Positions 7,932 to 15,904 of a stretch of 64,000 bases of DNA are shown one piece after another. The notes below the pieces were generated by a model that was not told the DNA's origin, ran no database searches, and saw only the letters and a list, made by a program, of their open reading frames with translations. A program made the position numbers and the translations under genes. Position 1 is the stretch's first letter; every line of letters starts with the position of its first letter. The stretch is from the NCBI GenBank assembly GCA_002731875.1, contig PCCY01000021.1, forward strand, positions 245,638 to 309,637, written 5' to 3'. The DNA is from Roseobacter sp. GTDB lineage: Bacteria > Pseudomonadota > Alphaproteobacteria > Rhodobacterales > Rhodobacteraceae.

Positions 7932-9284
7932 TCAGCCGACCGGTATCATCAAGGTGACGGTCTCGCCTCCCTCGGGGTGCCGTTGGAAACTGATATCACC
8001 GCCTAAGCGCTCTAGCGCCGCTGCCACAATAGAAAGCCCCAGCCCGCTGCCGCCTTCCTTAGCGCCTTTTCCCCGGTAAAACCGCGCCGATATCCTGGGA
8101 ATCTCCTCCGCGGGTATTCCGGGGCCCATATCATGGACCGAAATGTGGCATCTGCCGCTTTCGTTGGTAAGGGAAATATCCACCGAAGCACCGACGGGGG
8201 ACGCATGTATGGCGTTCTCAACCACGTTTCTGACCGCCACCGACAGCAGCACAGCGTGGGTACGCATGACGGCTTCGCTGTGATCGGTGAATCCGATCGC
8301 GACCTGCTTTTCCGCTGCGGTCCGCGCCAAATCCGACGCCACGGCCTGAATTATCTTCGCCACCTGCCCCTTGCTTTCGTCTAAGGCATCATCGCTATCC
8401 AGCGAGGCGAGCGCCAGCAACTGCCTGACCATTCGATCAGCGCGCCCCACCCCATGCTGGATCTGATCGAGTGCGCGCAGACGGGTGTCCTTATCCGGTG
8501 CCATCGCCGCAACCTGCGCCTGGGTCTTTATCGCGGCCAAGGGGGTCTTCAACTCGTGCGCCGCAAACGAGGTAAAGCTTTTTTCTCGATCTCGCATCAC
8601 GGTGACCCGTGAAAACAGACCATTCAGCGCATCACCCATCGGTTTTATCTCTCGGGGGAGCGGGGCCACCGACACCGGGCTAAGGTCTTCAGCGGGCCGT
8701 TGCGACAAAGCGCTTGCCAAGCGTTCAAGCGGGGCCAACCCACGCTGGACACTCACCAATATCAATACCGCCATGATCGGCAGCACCAGCAGCGCCGGCA
8801 GAGCCAGCCCCCTGGTGACATCCTCTACCAGGCGGTCGCGCACCTTATAGCTGTCACCAACCATGATACGCATTCCCAACGCTTCGTTGACGACCGAATA
8901 CACCCGCCATTTTTCTCCGTCGATCACATTGGTGCTGAAACCGGTATCCCGGTCGGTCAGCTTGCCTTGGGGCGCACTGCCCGAACTGCCGACAAGTGCG
9001 CCGTTGAGCGACCAGATCTGGCACGATAGCTTGTGCGAGTAATCCGTCTCCAAGATGCCATCGGTTTTTGCTGCCCCCGTCGCTGCTACGGCTATGGTGT
9101 TCAGATCAATCCTTTGATCCGAAAGCAATGACGATACCATCTGCCCGGCTTCGGCCAGTCTGGCGTCCAGGACTCTTTCAACTTTGCCACGGGTAGATTG
9201 CTGCACCCAAACGAAAGCGGACAGCCACACCAAAGATGTCGCCGCCACAAGGATGATAAACAAACGGAACCGGACAGAATTCAT
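7932..9284 (-). CDS. Two-component sensor histidine kinase, QseC/PmrB type
   Basis: This 450-residue inner-membrane kinase has a first transmembrane helix (about 7-27), a periplasmic sensor region (about 28-158), a second helix (159-178), then a HisKA domain with the phosphorylated His243 in HELKTPLAAIKTQAQ and an ATP-binding domain with NVVENAIHAS, DMGPGIP and GSGLGLSIV. Its start overlaps the response-regulator gene by four bases. The layout matches QseC/PmrB/TctE kinases. The signal is unknown; the dsbD divergon next door suggests metal or envelope redox stress, which is inference. Confidence 0.93.
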   Translation of the reverse strand: MNSVRFRLFIILVAATSLVWLSAFVWVQQSTRGKVERVLDARLAEAGQMVSSLLSDQRIDLNTIAVAATGAAKTDGILETDYSHKLSCQIWSLNGALVGSSGSAPQGKLTDRDTGFSTNVIDGEKWRVYSVVNEALGMRIMVGDSYKVRDRLVEDVTRGLALPALLVLPIMAVLILVSVQRGLAPLERLASALSQRPAEDLSPVSVAPLPREIKPMGDALNGLFSRVTVMRDREKSFTSFAAHELKTPLAAIKTQAQVAAMAPDKDTRLRALDQIQHGVGRADRMVRQLLALASLDSDDALDESKGQVAKIIQAVASDLARTAAEKQVAIGFTDHSEAVMRTHAVLLSVAVRNVVENAIHASPVGASVDISLTNESGRCHISVHDMGPGIPAEEIPRISARFYRGKGAKEGGSGLGLSIVAAALERLGGDISFQRHPEGGETVTLMIPVG

Positions 9285-9946
9285 TGACCCGCCCCCGCCA
9301 GCCGATAACCAGCGCCCCTGACGGTCTGGATGAAACCTGCACCAAGTTTCACACGAAGTTTGTGGATATGGACTTCGACAGCATTGCTTTCCACGCCATC
9401 TTGCCAGCCATAAAGACGATCCTCAAGCACGGTTTTCGACAAGATCGCGCCCGGCCTTTCAAGCAGCGCCCTCAATATGGTGAACTCCCGCGGAGAGAAT
9501 TCGATGGTGCAATTGTCTTTGTGGCCGGTCATTCGCGCCGGGTCCACTGCAAGACCGTTCCACCGGATAAACGATTCGGCCCTGCCTTCCGCCCGCCGCA
9601 CGATTGCTCTCAGGCGGGCCGAGACTTCGGCAAGGTCAAACGGTTTGCCCAGATAATCATCGGCCCCCAAATCAAGCCCGGCCACCCGGTCTTGGGTCTG
9701 ATCCAGCGCGGAAAGCAAAAGGGCAGGTGTGTTGTCACCCTGCGATCGAAGCTCTGAAAGCAGCTCCAGCCCGGTCCCATCAGGCAGCATGATATCAAGC
9801 ACGATCGCAGAATACCCCCCATGGGCCAGCGCTTCTCTGGCATCCGCGACCGTTGTGACCAATTCAGGCGTCAGACCCGACAACCGCAAACCGACCGACA
9901 ATCCGTCTGCCAGGGTTTCATCGTCTTCAACAATCAGAATGCGCAT
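9281..9946 (-). CDS. OmpR-family response regulator, QseB/PmrA type
   Basis: This 221-residue regulator has a receiver domain (about 1-115) with the acidic pair near ED(8-9), phosphorylated Asp51 in IVLDIMLPDG and the conserved lysine in LGKPFD. A C-terminal winged helix (about 125-218) contains EFSPREFTILRALLERPG and VEVHIHKLRVKLG. It is cotranscribed with the kinase. A sequence matching the PmrA-box pattern lies 43-59 bases upstream of its own start, in the gap shared with dsbD, so it probably controls both directions. Confidence 0.95.
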   Translation of the reverse strand: MRILIVEDDETLADGLSVGLRLSGLTPELVTTVADAREALAHGGYSAIVLDIMLPDGTGLELLSELRSQGDNTPALLLSALDQTQDRVAGLDLGADDYLGKPFDLAEVSARLRAIVRRAEGRAESFIRWNGLAVDPARMTGHKDNCTIEFSPREFTILRALLERPGAILSKTVLEDRLYGWQDGVESNAVEVHIHKLRVKLGAGFIQTVRGAGYRLAGAGQ

Positions 9947-9988
9947 TGATAAGGGGTCCTTTGTTCATATCCCCGATGGGTCACTCAC

Positions 9989-10005
9989 CTTAAGCCTCAC
10001 TTAAG
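9989..10005. promoter_or_regulatory. PmrA/QseB-type binding box between the regulator gene and dsbD
   Basis: CTTAAG (9989-9994) is repeated as CTTAAG (10000-10005) after five bases. This fits the published PmrA-box form YTTAAK-N5-YTTAAK. With flanking bases it is also a 7-bp inverted repeat, CCTTAAG/CTTAAGG. It lies 43 bases upstream of the response-regulator start and 23 bases upstream of the dsbD start. The pattern is seen; binding by the neighbouring regulator is inferred. Confidence 0.6.
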
Positions 10006-10027
10006 GCAGTCATAGGACGTGGGCCCT

Positions 10028-11866
10028 ATGATACATAGTCAAAATCTCAAGCGGTTCGCGCTGTCGTCATTGATAACTGCCTGTCTGGCGGTCATTTCCA
10101 TGTTCCTTTCCGGTGCGCCCACGCAAGCCCAGTTGCTTTTGACGGAGCGGGCAGCGCCGATGCAGGTCGCCGATGCTTTCAAGCTGGAGGTAAGGGACCG
10201 AGACGACGGGACACGCGAACTGACTTGGGAAATCGCGAAAGGGTATTATCTTTATCGCGACTATCTTGCGGCCGAGACAGACGCAGGTACCAAGGTGCCG
10301 CTGGTGTCGCCGTCCGGTATCCCCAAAGATGACCCGACTTTCGGCTCAGTCGAAGTATACTATGATCTGGTGCAGGTAGACCTGGCTGCGGCGGAGGGGC
10401 CTGTGACATTGACCTATCAAGGCTGCCAGGAAGACGGCATCTGCTATCCCCCTGTTACACGCACTTTGCCCGCACTGGCCGCCTCGGCGCAGGCACTTGC
10501 TTCGATCCCCGCGGATAAACAACCCATCGAGACCGAAGCTGCAAAGGATCAAGGCTCGCAGTTGACGCTTTCCCAAGATGGTGGGTTGATCGAGGGGCTT
10601 CGCCAGCGTGGCGGCGTCTTGTTCGTGCTGACCGGCTTTTTCGCTTTCGGGCTACTGCTGGCTTTCACGCCATGCATGTTCCCGATGTATCCGATCCTTG
10701 CAGGTCTGCTGTCGGGCCAAGGGCAAAAGCTCACTGCGCGGCGCGGCATAACATTGTCGAGTGTGTACGTCCTGGCAATGGCAAGCGCCTTTGGCTTGCT
10801 GGGTGTGGCAGCGGCCTGGTCGGGGCAGAACTTGCAAATCGTTTTGCAGTCGCCGGTCGCTATATATGTGGCTGCGGCTGTGTTCGTCATTCTGGCGCTG
10901 TCGATGTTCGGGCTGTTCGAAATACAGCTGCCCGCCGCCTGGACAAGGCGCATATCCACGGTCGGCACGTCGTCGGGCGGAACTCTGGGGGGTGCCGCCG
11001 CCCTTGGCTTCAGTTCGGCCTTGATCATGGGCCCCTGTGTGACGGCCCCCTTGGCCGGCGCGTTGCTGTACATTGCGGGAACGGGCGATGTGGCGTTGGG
11101 TGCCGCTGCTCTGTTTGCGTTGGGGCTGGGGCAAGGTGTCCCGCTGCTTGTCGTGGGGGCACTTGGCGCACGGGCTTTGCCGCGTGCAGGAGGATGGATG
11201 CAGGGGTTCAAGCTGGCCTTTGGTTTCATCTTTCTGGGCATGTCGATCTGGCTGATCGGCCGCGTGTCGGCGGGGCCCGAGATATTGGCCTTGTGGTCCG
11301 CGCTGTTGATCGGTGGTGGGATATTTGCCGGAGCGATGGATCTGTTGCCCGTAAACGCCGGCCCGGTACGACGCTTGATCAAGACCGCCGGAGTATTTTC
11401 TTTGCTTGCAGGCGCGATCATGCTCTTCGGCGCGGCTTTGGGGGGCGACGATCCCATGCGCCCGCTTGACCGACTTCGGGCTTCGGCAGGAAGCGGTGAA
11501 GGTCCGGAAAAATCGGTGAACTTTGTCACTGTCGTATCAAGGCAGTCCCTTGAGGCCGCATTATCGAACGGTGCTGCAAAACCATCGTTGATCTACGTCA
11601 CTGCGGATTGGTGCGTGACCTGCCGCGTGATCGAACGTGAAGTCTGGGCGGACGCGTCCGTTCAGGCCGCGCTTTCGCAGATGACCGTGATTGCCGCGGA
11701 TGTGTCCGACTTTGGCCCCGAAGGTCAGGCCATGCTGGACCAGCTGGGGGCGGTTGGGCCGCCGACGATGATTTTCTTGAACAGCGACGGTAAAGAGCCC
11801 CCCAACACGCGTATCGTCGGGGATACGACCGTCAAAGCCGTCCTCTCGTCCACCGGGATGCTGTGA
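10028..11866 (+). CDS. dsbD: DsbD-type thiol:disulfide interchange protein
   Basis: DsbD carries reducing power from cytoplasmic thioredoxin across the inner membrane to periplasmic thiol enzymes. From the ATG at 10028 the protein has 612 residues: a signal peptide ending near TQAQ, a periplasmic N-terminal domain with the cysteine pair in CQEDGIC (about 133-139), an eight-helix membrane domain with cysteines in TPCMFPM and GPCVTAPLAG, and a C-terminal thioredoxin-like domain with WCVTCRV (CxxC near 532). All three cysteine pairs are present. An in-frame GTG at 10019 is an alternative start. It heads a rightward group with a DsbA-like gene and an L,D-transpeptidase. Confidence 0.93.
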   Translation: MIHSQNLKRFALSSLITACLAVISMFLSGAPTQAQLLLTERAAPMQVADAFKLEVRDRDDGTRELTWEIAKGYYLYRDYLAAETDAGTKVPLVSPSGIPKDDPTFGSVEVYYDLVQVDLAAAEGPVTLTYQGCQEDGICYPPVTRTLPALAASAQALASIPADKQPIETEAAKDQGSQLTLSQDGGLIEGLRQRGGVLFVLTGFFAFGLLLAFTPCMFPMYPILAGLLSGQGQKLTARRGITLSSVYVLAMASAFGLLGVAAAWSGQNLQIVLQSPVAIYVAAAVFVILALSMFGLFEIQLPAAWTRRISTVGTSSGGTLGGAAALGFSSALIMGPCVTAPLAGALLYIAGTGDVALGAAALFALGLGQGVPLLVVGALGARALPRAGGWMQGFKLAFGFIFLGMSIWLIGRVSAGPEILALWSALLIGGGIFAGAMDLLPVNAGPVRRLIKTAGVFSLLAGAIMLFGAALGGDDPMRPLDRLRASAGSGEGPEKSVNFVTVVSRQSLEAALSNGAAKPSLIYVTADWCVTCRVIEREVWADASVQAALSQMTVIAADVSDFGPEGQAMLDQLGAVGPPTMIFLNSDGKEPPNTRIVGDTTVKAVLSSTGML

Positions 11867-11902
11867 TGAACAGCGTTGCCGTCAGCTGGGCCGCCTGTTC
11901 AC

Positions 11903-11917
11903 GCTGCTGACAGCAGC
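11903..11917. repeat. Short perfect inverted repeat after dsbD
   Basis: GCTGCT (11903-11908) and AGCAGC (11912-11917) pair perfectly around a three-base loop in the 94-base gap between dsbD and the DsbA-like gene. No T-run follows, so it is not a standard terminator. It may stabilise or punctuate the transcript. Confidence 0.35.
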
Positions 11918-11960
11918 CAAACGTACAAGATAGAAAAAACAACCATAAAGGAAAAACCAT

Positions 11961-12593
11961 ATGACACGTATTACACGCCGCGAAGCGCTTACCGGAACCG
12001 CCGCAGCCGGATTGGTCACGATGGCCGGCTTTAGCTTTTGGCCCGGCCAATCGGCCGCTCAAGATCAGGAACTGACGGTCGAGGACGTCTTGTTTGACCC
12101 AGCAAACCCGGTGATGGGCAACAAGGATGGTGATGTCACGATCGTCGAATTCTTTGACTATCAATGCCCCTATTGCAAAGCCAACCACCCTATCCTGAAA
12201 GACGTAGTTGAAAACGACGGTAACGTCCGGCTGGTCATGAAGGATTGGCCGATATTCGGGGCTCCCTCGATCCTCGCGGCACAGCTTGCGCTTGGCGCAT
12301 CCTCGCTGGGTCAATATAAAACCGCCAGCGATGCGCTGATGGAAACGGAAGGCCGCCTCTCGAAAGATCTTATTCACGACACCCTTGCACTTGCCGGTCT
12401 GGACGTTTCCGCGCTTGAAAAAGCTTACGAGGATTCCCGCGAGAAGTGGGATGGATTGATGGCTCGCAATAGCCGCCAAGCAACGCTATTAGGGCTTCAG
12501 GGTACACCGGCCTTTATCATCGGAAAAACGATCTACCCGGGTTCAATGTCCGATGAGGCGCTGCGCGATGCCATCGCAAAGGCGCGGGCCTGA
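11961..12593 (+). CDS. DsbA-family thiol:disulfide oxidoreductase
   Basis: This 210-residue periplasmic protein has a thioredoxin fold with an inserted helical domain. An N-terminal signal with a twin arginine (TRREAL, residues 5-10) and a hydrophobic stretch ends near SAAQ, so Tat export is possible. The active site is C69-P-Y-C72 in FDYQCPYCKANHP, and the cis-proline loop is GTPAF (Pro183). The family (DsbA/DsbG/Com1-like) oxidises or isomerises disulfides. Its position 94 bases after dsbD suggests DsbD keeps it reduced, pointing to a reductase or isomerase role rather than an oxidase. AAGGAAA precedes the ATG. Confidence 0.9.
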   Translation: MTRITRREALTGTAAAGLVTMAGFSFWPGQSAAQDQELTVEDVLFDPANPVMGNKDGDVTIVEFFDYQCPYCKANHPILKDVVENDGNVRLVMKDWPIFGAPSILAAQLALGASSLGQYKTASDALMETEGRLSKDLIHDTLALAGLDVSALEKAYEDSREKWDGLMARNSRQATLLGLQGTPAFIIGKTIYPGSMSDEALRDAIAKARA

Positions 12594-12615
12594 AGCGAAG
12601 GCCTTAAGCTTCGCT
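12594..12615. repeat. Hairpin immediately after the DsbA-like gene
   Basis: AGCGAAG (12594-12600) and CTTCGCT (12609-12615) are exact reverse complements around GCCTTAAG, starting one base after the stop codon. No T-run follows, so this could be a processing or stability element rather than a full terminator. The loop includes a CTTAAG hexamer like those in the PmrA-type box, possibly by chance. Confidence 0.4.
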
Positions 12616-12672
12616 AAAGGTAGACACTGTTTAGCCGCACGACATCGGCAAGCAAAAAAAGAGGTGAGCACA

Positions 12673-13239
12673 ATGAAAAACCTAATAACGCGTCGGGGGG
12701 CTCTGATGTCCGGCATCGCTATGGCGGGGTCTCTTGCGGCCCCGGCCATCTTGCAGGCTCAGGCCGCGCCGACAACCAACCGCCGCAACATTTCCAGTTT
12801 CTCGACCCAGAACTGGCAGGATCATTTCGACGATCTTGGTGTCGCCACCATCGTCGCTGATACAGGTTCAAGAGCATTGCATTACTGGAACAGCACCGGT
12901 GACGATTACCGGGTGTATCCTACGTCGATCCCGATCTCGGAAGAGCTGACGAAACGGGGCTACACCAAGATTGTCCGCAAGAAAGTCGGACCCGACTGGA
13001 CACCGACAGCATCAATGATGGCGCGGTTTCCCGAATATCGCTACATGCCACCCGGCCCCGATAACCCATTGGGCACCCACGCTATGTATCTTAGCTGGCC
13101 CGCCTATATCATTCACGGCACCCATGACACCCGCAAAATCGGGCGGCCTTCGTCAGACGGTTGCATCGGTCTTTATAACGAGATGATTGCGCAGCTGTTC
13201 GAGATTTCGCCAATTGGCACTCAGGTACGGATTATCTGA
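12673..13239 (+). CDS. L,D-transpeptidase (YkuD/ErfK family), exported
   Basis: This 188-residue protein starts at ATG 12673, preceded by GAGGTGAG. The signal region contains a twin arginine (TRRGALM, residues 6-12) and ends near LQAQA. The YkuD catalytic domain fills the rest, with His148 in IIHGTHD and the nucleophile Cys164 in SSDGCIGL. L,D-transpeptidases cross-link peptidoglycan or attach proteins to it. Most family members have SHGC(I/V)R; here the motif reads SDGCIGL, a variant known in some family members. The neighbouring Dsb genes may protect its catalytic cysteine from oxidation, as DsbD-dependent systems do elsewhere; that link is inference. Confidence 0.88.
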   Translation: MKNLITRRGALMSGIAMAGSLAAPAILQAQAAPTTNRRNISSFSTQNWQDHFDDLGVATIVADTGSRALHYWNSTGDDYRVYPTSIPISEELTKRGYTKIVRKKVGPDWTPTASMMARFPEYRYMPPGPDNPLGTHAMYLSWPAYIIHGTHDTRKIGRPSSDGCIGLYNEMIAQLFEISPIGTQVRII

Positions 13240-13291
13240 ACCCGGTAACACCTGCCTTGCTGCTGTCATAATCCACGGCCTCAAGGTTTAG

Positions 13292-13318
13292 TGCCTACCG
13301 ACGTTTATTGCCTACCGA
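13292..13318 (+). repeat. Direct repeat TGCCTACCGA, two copies 17 bp apart
   Basis: TGCCTACCGA occurs at 13292-13301 and 13309-13318, a 17-bp period, in the gap before the binding-protein gene at 13389. This could be a tandem regulator site or a small duplication. No function can be assigned. Confidence 0.4.
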
Positions 13319-13339
13319 TGCATTTGGCCCGGAACAAAT

Positions 13340-13378
13340 TCACTTAGCTGAATGTTGTACTTTCATTCAGTTAAGTGA
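13340..13378 (+). promoter_or_regulatory. 15-bp inverted repeat abutting the ribosome binding site
   Basis: The arms 13340-13354 and 13364-13378 pair along their whole length around a nine-base loop; the only imperfection is a G-T that would be a G-U wobble in RNA. The right arm ends at the ribosome site (GAGG, 13377-13380), and the ATG follows at 13389. It could be an operator, a 5' stabilising hairpin, or a structure that controls translation. Confidence 0.55.
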
Positions 13379-13388
13379 GGATACGGGA

Positions 13389-14150
13389 ATGGTCGCCAAA
13401 GGTTACAAGGTCGCGTTCGCTTTTGCAGGTCTGATATTTGCATCAACGGCACAGGCTGACATCGCTATCTACGGCCCGGGTGGCCCAACCCCGGCTTTCA
13501 AAGAAGCTGCCAAGGCTTTTGAACAGCAATCCGGTATCGGCGTAGCCGTTACGGGCGGGCCCTCTTCAAAATGGATGGAAGACGCCAAAACCCAGGCCGA
13601 CGCTATTTACAGTGGCTCTCAGAACATGATGGACGATTTTATCGTCGCCCATGGGACTATTCTCGCTGAGACGGTCGAACCTTTGTATCTGCGCCCATCG
13701 GCCATTTTGGTACGTAAGGGGAACCCAAAAGGGATCAAGGGCATCGCCGACCTGGTTGATCGCGAGCTTGGGTTAATGGTGGTGGACGGCGCCGGTCAAG
13801 TTGGCATGTGGGAAGATGTCGTTGGCCGCATGGCCGACGTAACGGCCATGCATTCGTTTCGCGCGAACATCGACTATCTGGCCCCGAACAGTGGTGACGC
13901 ACGCGACACTTGGAAAGAAGACCCGAGCCTTGACGCATGGTTGATCTGGAACCACTGGCAAATCGACAACCCCGATATTGCCGATATGGTCCCCACGGAG
14001 CCGGAGCTTACAATTTACCGAGACACCGCCATCGCCCGGACCGAAAAGGGTCGGGATAACGATGAAGTGACCCAGTTCATCGAATTTATCAAAAGCGATG
14101 AAGGCGCCAAGATATTTGGGGCGCACGGGTGGCAGCATAGTTTTAATTAA
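13389..14150 (+). CDS. Orphan periplasmic substrate-binding protein
   Basis: This 253-residue protein begins at ATG 13389 after GAGG. A Sec signal peptide (about 1-24, ending STAQAD) is followed by DIAIYGPGGPTPAFKEAAKAFEQ and other features of the type-2 periplasmic binding fold, closest in pattern to the ModA/PstS-like solute-binding family (for example VEPLYLRPSAILVRKGNPKGIKGIADL). No permease or ATPase gene adjoins it, so it must work with a distant transporter or as a sensor. The ligand is unknown. Its upstream repeat resembles the one before phnC, which may hint at phosphorus-related control, but this is tentative. Confidence 0.75.
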   Translation: MVAKGYKVAFAFAGLIFASTAQADIAIYGPGGPTPAFKEAAKAFEQQSGIGVAVTGGPSSKWMEDAKTQADAIYSGSQNMMDDFIVAHGTILAETVEPLYLRPSAILVRKGNPKGIKGIADLVDRELGLMVVDGAGQVGMWEDVVGRMADVTAMHSFRANIDYLAPNSGDARDTWKEDPSLDAWLIWNHWQIDNPDIADMVPTEPELTIYRDTAIARTEKGRDNDEVTQFIEFIKSDEGAKIFGAHGWQHSFN

Positions 14151-14205
14151 CCCCCTGCAAGGCGGACATGACGACGCCGCGTCGGGAAAAAATGGGAGAG
14201 GAAAA

Positions 14206-14319
14206 ATGATGACCACACTTTTTGCCACTGTCGTTTTGTGCGGCGCGACGACGCTTCTGGCTTCACACGCATCACCCTGCCCGGTGGTCAGAAAGGCACG
14301 TTCCACAAGCACAATGTAA
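14206..14319 (+). CDS. Small exported-type ORF of 37 residues, possibly a gene remnant
   Basis: The frame opens MMTTLFATVVLCG, continues with a hydrophobic signal-like segment to about residue 22, and ends after 37 codons. A strong GGGAGAGG ribosome site is placed before it. The stop falls inside an 18-bp tandem duplication. After the signal-like part, another frame reads ITLPGGQKGTFHKHNVKL, which looks more protein-like than the C-terminal end of the annotated frame. This suggests a frameshifted or truncated exported protein. No family is recognised. Confidence 0.35.
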   Translation: MMTTLFATVVLCGATTLLASHASPCPVVRKARSTSTM

Positions 14320-14345
14320 AATTGGGGCACAATGTAAAATTGGGG
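14310..14345 (+). repeat. Perfect tandem duplication, 18 bp x 2
   Basis: CACAATGTAAAATTGGGG occurs at 14310-14327 and again at 14328-14345 without interruption. The unit is a multiple of three and would add six codons (HNVKLG) in one frame. It covers the end of the small ORF at 14206 and looks like a replication-slippage duplication. Confidence 0.9.
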
Positions 14346-14439
14346 CGTCAAAAAAACTGCGTCTCCGGCTGCGACTGCCACACACGTAATGGATAGAGGC
14401 GCAGATTGCGGTCCTATCGTACTAGAGGGACTGCCTGAC

Positions 14440-15882
14440 ATGGCGACCATCACGCTGCTCCAGTTGAACGACCTTCACGGCTACTTAACCCCGCATCCCG
14501 AGCTAGTCTGGGGTGCGGCGGGGCCGGAGTTCCCCAAGCTGGGCGGTCTTGCACGGATCAAGACACTGTTCGACCGCATACGCGCGGATAACCCCGGCGG
14601 TGTGGTCGCGCTGGATAACGGTGACACGTTCCACGGGACACATCTGGCGGTGTCGACCAAGGGGCAGGCGCTGGTTGCGCCTGTCAATGCTTTGGGGTTG
14701 ACGGCAATGACCGCGCACTGGGAATTTGCATGGGGCCCCGACCACGTTCACCAGCTTGCTGCGCAGTTGGACCATCCTTTGTTAGCGGCGAATTGCTATT
14801 CAAAAGCCGATGGGTCGCGTCCGTTCCCTCCAAGTTTGGAACTGGCGGTTGCAGGCATCGCCGTCGGCATCATTGGCATAGCAGCAACCATCATCGACAA
14901 AACCATGCCCGATCATTTTTCCGAAGGTGTCCGGTTTACGGATGGCGTGGAAGAAGCTCGCGAACAATCTGCGCGGTTGCGTAAAAACGGGGCCGAACTG
15001 ATTATCGTGCTTTCACACCTGGGCCTTCCCCAGGATATCGAGTTGGCCAGACAAGTTCCGGAGATCAATGTTATTCTGAGCGGCCATACCCACAACCGAC
15101 TGGCGGAGCCGGAACGGGTCGGGGACACGGTGGTCATACAGTCGGGTTGTCACGGCGCGTTCATCGGCAGACTGGATATTGATATTGAACACGGCAGAAT
15201 TGTCCAAAGTCGACATGCGCTGATACCGATCGATGACAGTATTCCCGAAGATGATCAGATGGCGGGCTTGGTCAATGAAGCCCTTGCCAAAGGCACCGAC
15301 CTCTCCGAGGTGATCGGTCATACGCCCCGCCACCTGCATAGAAATACCTGTCTTGACGCCCCCATGGACGATGTGTTGCTAGCGGCCGTAGCCCGGACGG
15401 GCGGTACCGACATCGCGTTTTCAAACGGGTGGCGCTATGGGGTGCCGATACCAAGCGGCGACGTAACCCTCGAAGACCTATGGGACATCGTACCTATGAA
15501 CCCTGTCGTTTCGACAGTCACGATGACGGGTCGTGAAATCTTGGCGATGATGGAAGAAAGTATCGAACGAACATTTGCCTGCGATCCGTTCGGCCAGATG
15601 GGCGGGTATTTGAAAAGGTTCAGGGGAATGACATTTCATGTAAAGCTTGAAAACCCGGCTTCGCGAAGGATCGTAGGCGCGTTCGTTGGTTCGGACCCGC
15701 TGAAAAGCGGACAAAGCTACGCTGTTTCGTTTATCACCTCTCAGGGTGTGTCAAAAAAATATGGCACGAGCAGGAAGGCTCTGGAGATTCACGCGATAGA
15801 TGCGTTGAAAACGTGGTTCGAAAATCCGGAATGGGATGATGTGCAAATCGTTCCGGGATCGGGGCGTGTTTTGATCGTCTAG
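14440..15882 (+). CDS. 5'-nucleotidase-like metallophosphoesterase with altered active-site motif
   Basis: This 480-residue protein starts at ATG 14440 after AGAGGGA. The N-terminal metallophosphatase domain has LLQLNDLHGYL (metal-binding Asp/His), DNGDTFHGT and, further on, LSGHTHNRL. The C-terminal domain (about 300-475) matches the 5'-nucleotidase substrate-binding domain, including FSNGWRYG and MGGYLKRF. The usual GNHEFD motif reads AHWEFA here (about residue 91), so the catalytic Asn-His pair is replaced. No signal peptide is visible, unlike UshA. It may hydrolyse a different phosphoester or sulfur ester in the cytoplasm. It is convergent with the kinase gene at 15905. Confidence 0.8.
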   Translation: MATITLLQLNDLHGYLTPHPELVWGAAGPEFPKLGGLARIKTLFDRIRADNPGGVVALDNGDTFHGTHLAVSTKGQALVAPVNALGLTAMTAHWEFAWGPDHVHQLAAQLDHPLLAANCYSKADGSRPFPPSLELAVAGIAVGIIGIAATIIDKTMPDHFSEGVRFTDGVEEAREQSARLRKNGAELIIVLSHLGLPQDIELARQVPEINVILSGHTHNRLAEPERVGDTVVIQSGCHGAFIGRLDIDIEHGRIVQSRHALIPIDDSIPEDDQMAGLVNEALAKGTDLSEVIGHTPRHLHRNTCLDAPMDDVLLAAVARTGGTDIAFSNGWRYGVPIPSGDVTLEDLWDIVPMNPVVSTVTMTGREILAMMEESIERTFACDPFGQMGGYLKRFRGMTFHVKLENPASRRIVGAFVGSDPLKSGQSYAVSFITSQGVSKKYGTSRKALEIHAIDALKTWFENPEWDDVQIVPGSGRVLIV

Positions 15883-15904
15883 CGGACATTCGCATCGGGG
15901 CAGT

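Noticed and set aside
10549..11529. 326-codon leftward frame inside dsbD
   Set aside because: It is a proline/serine/alanine-rich shadow of the GC-rich dsbD sense strand, with no motif.
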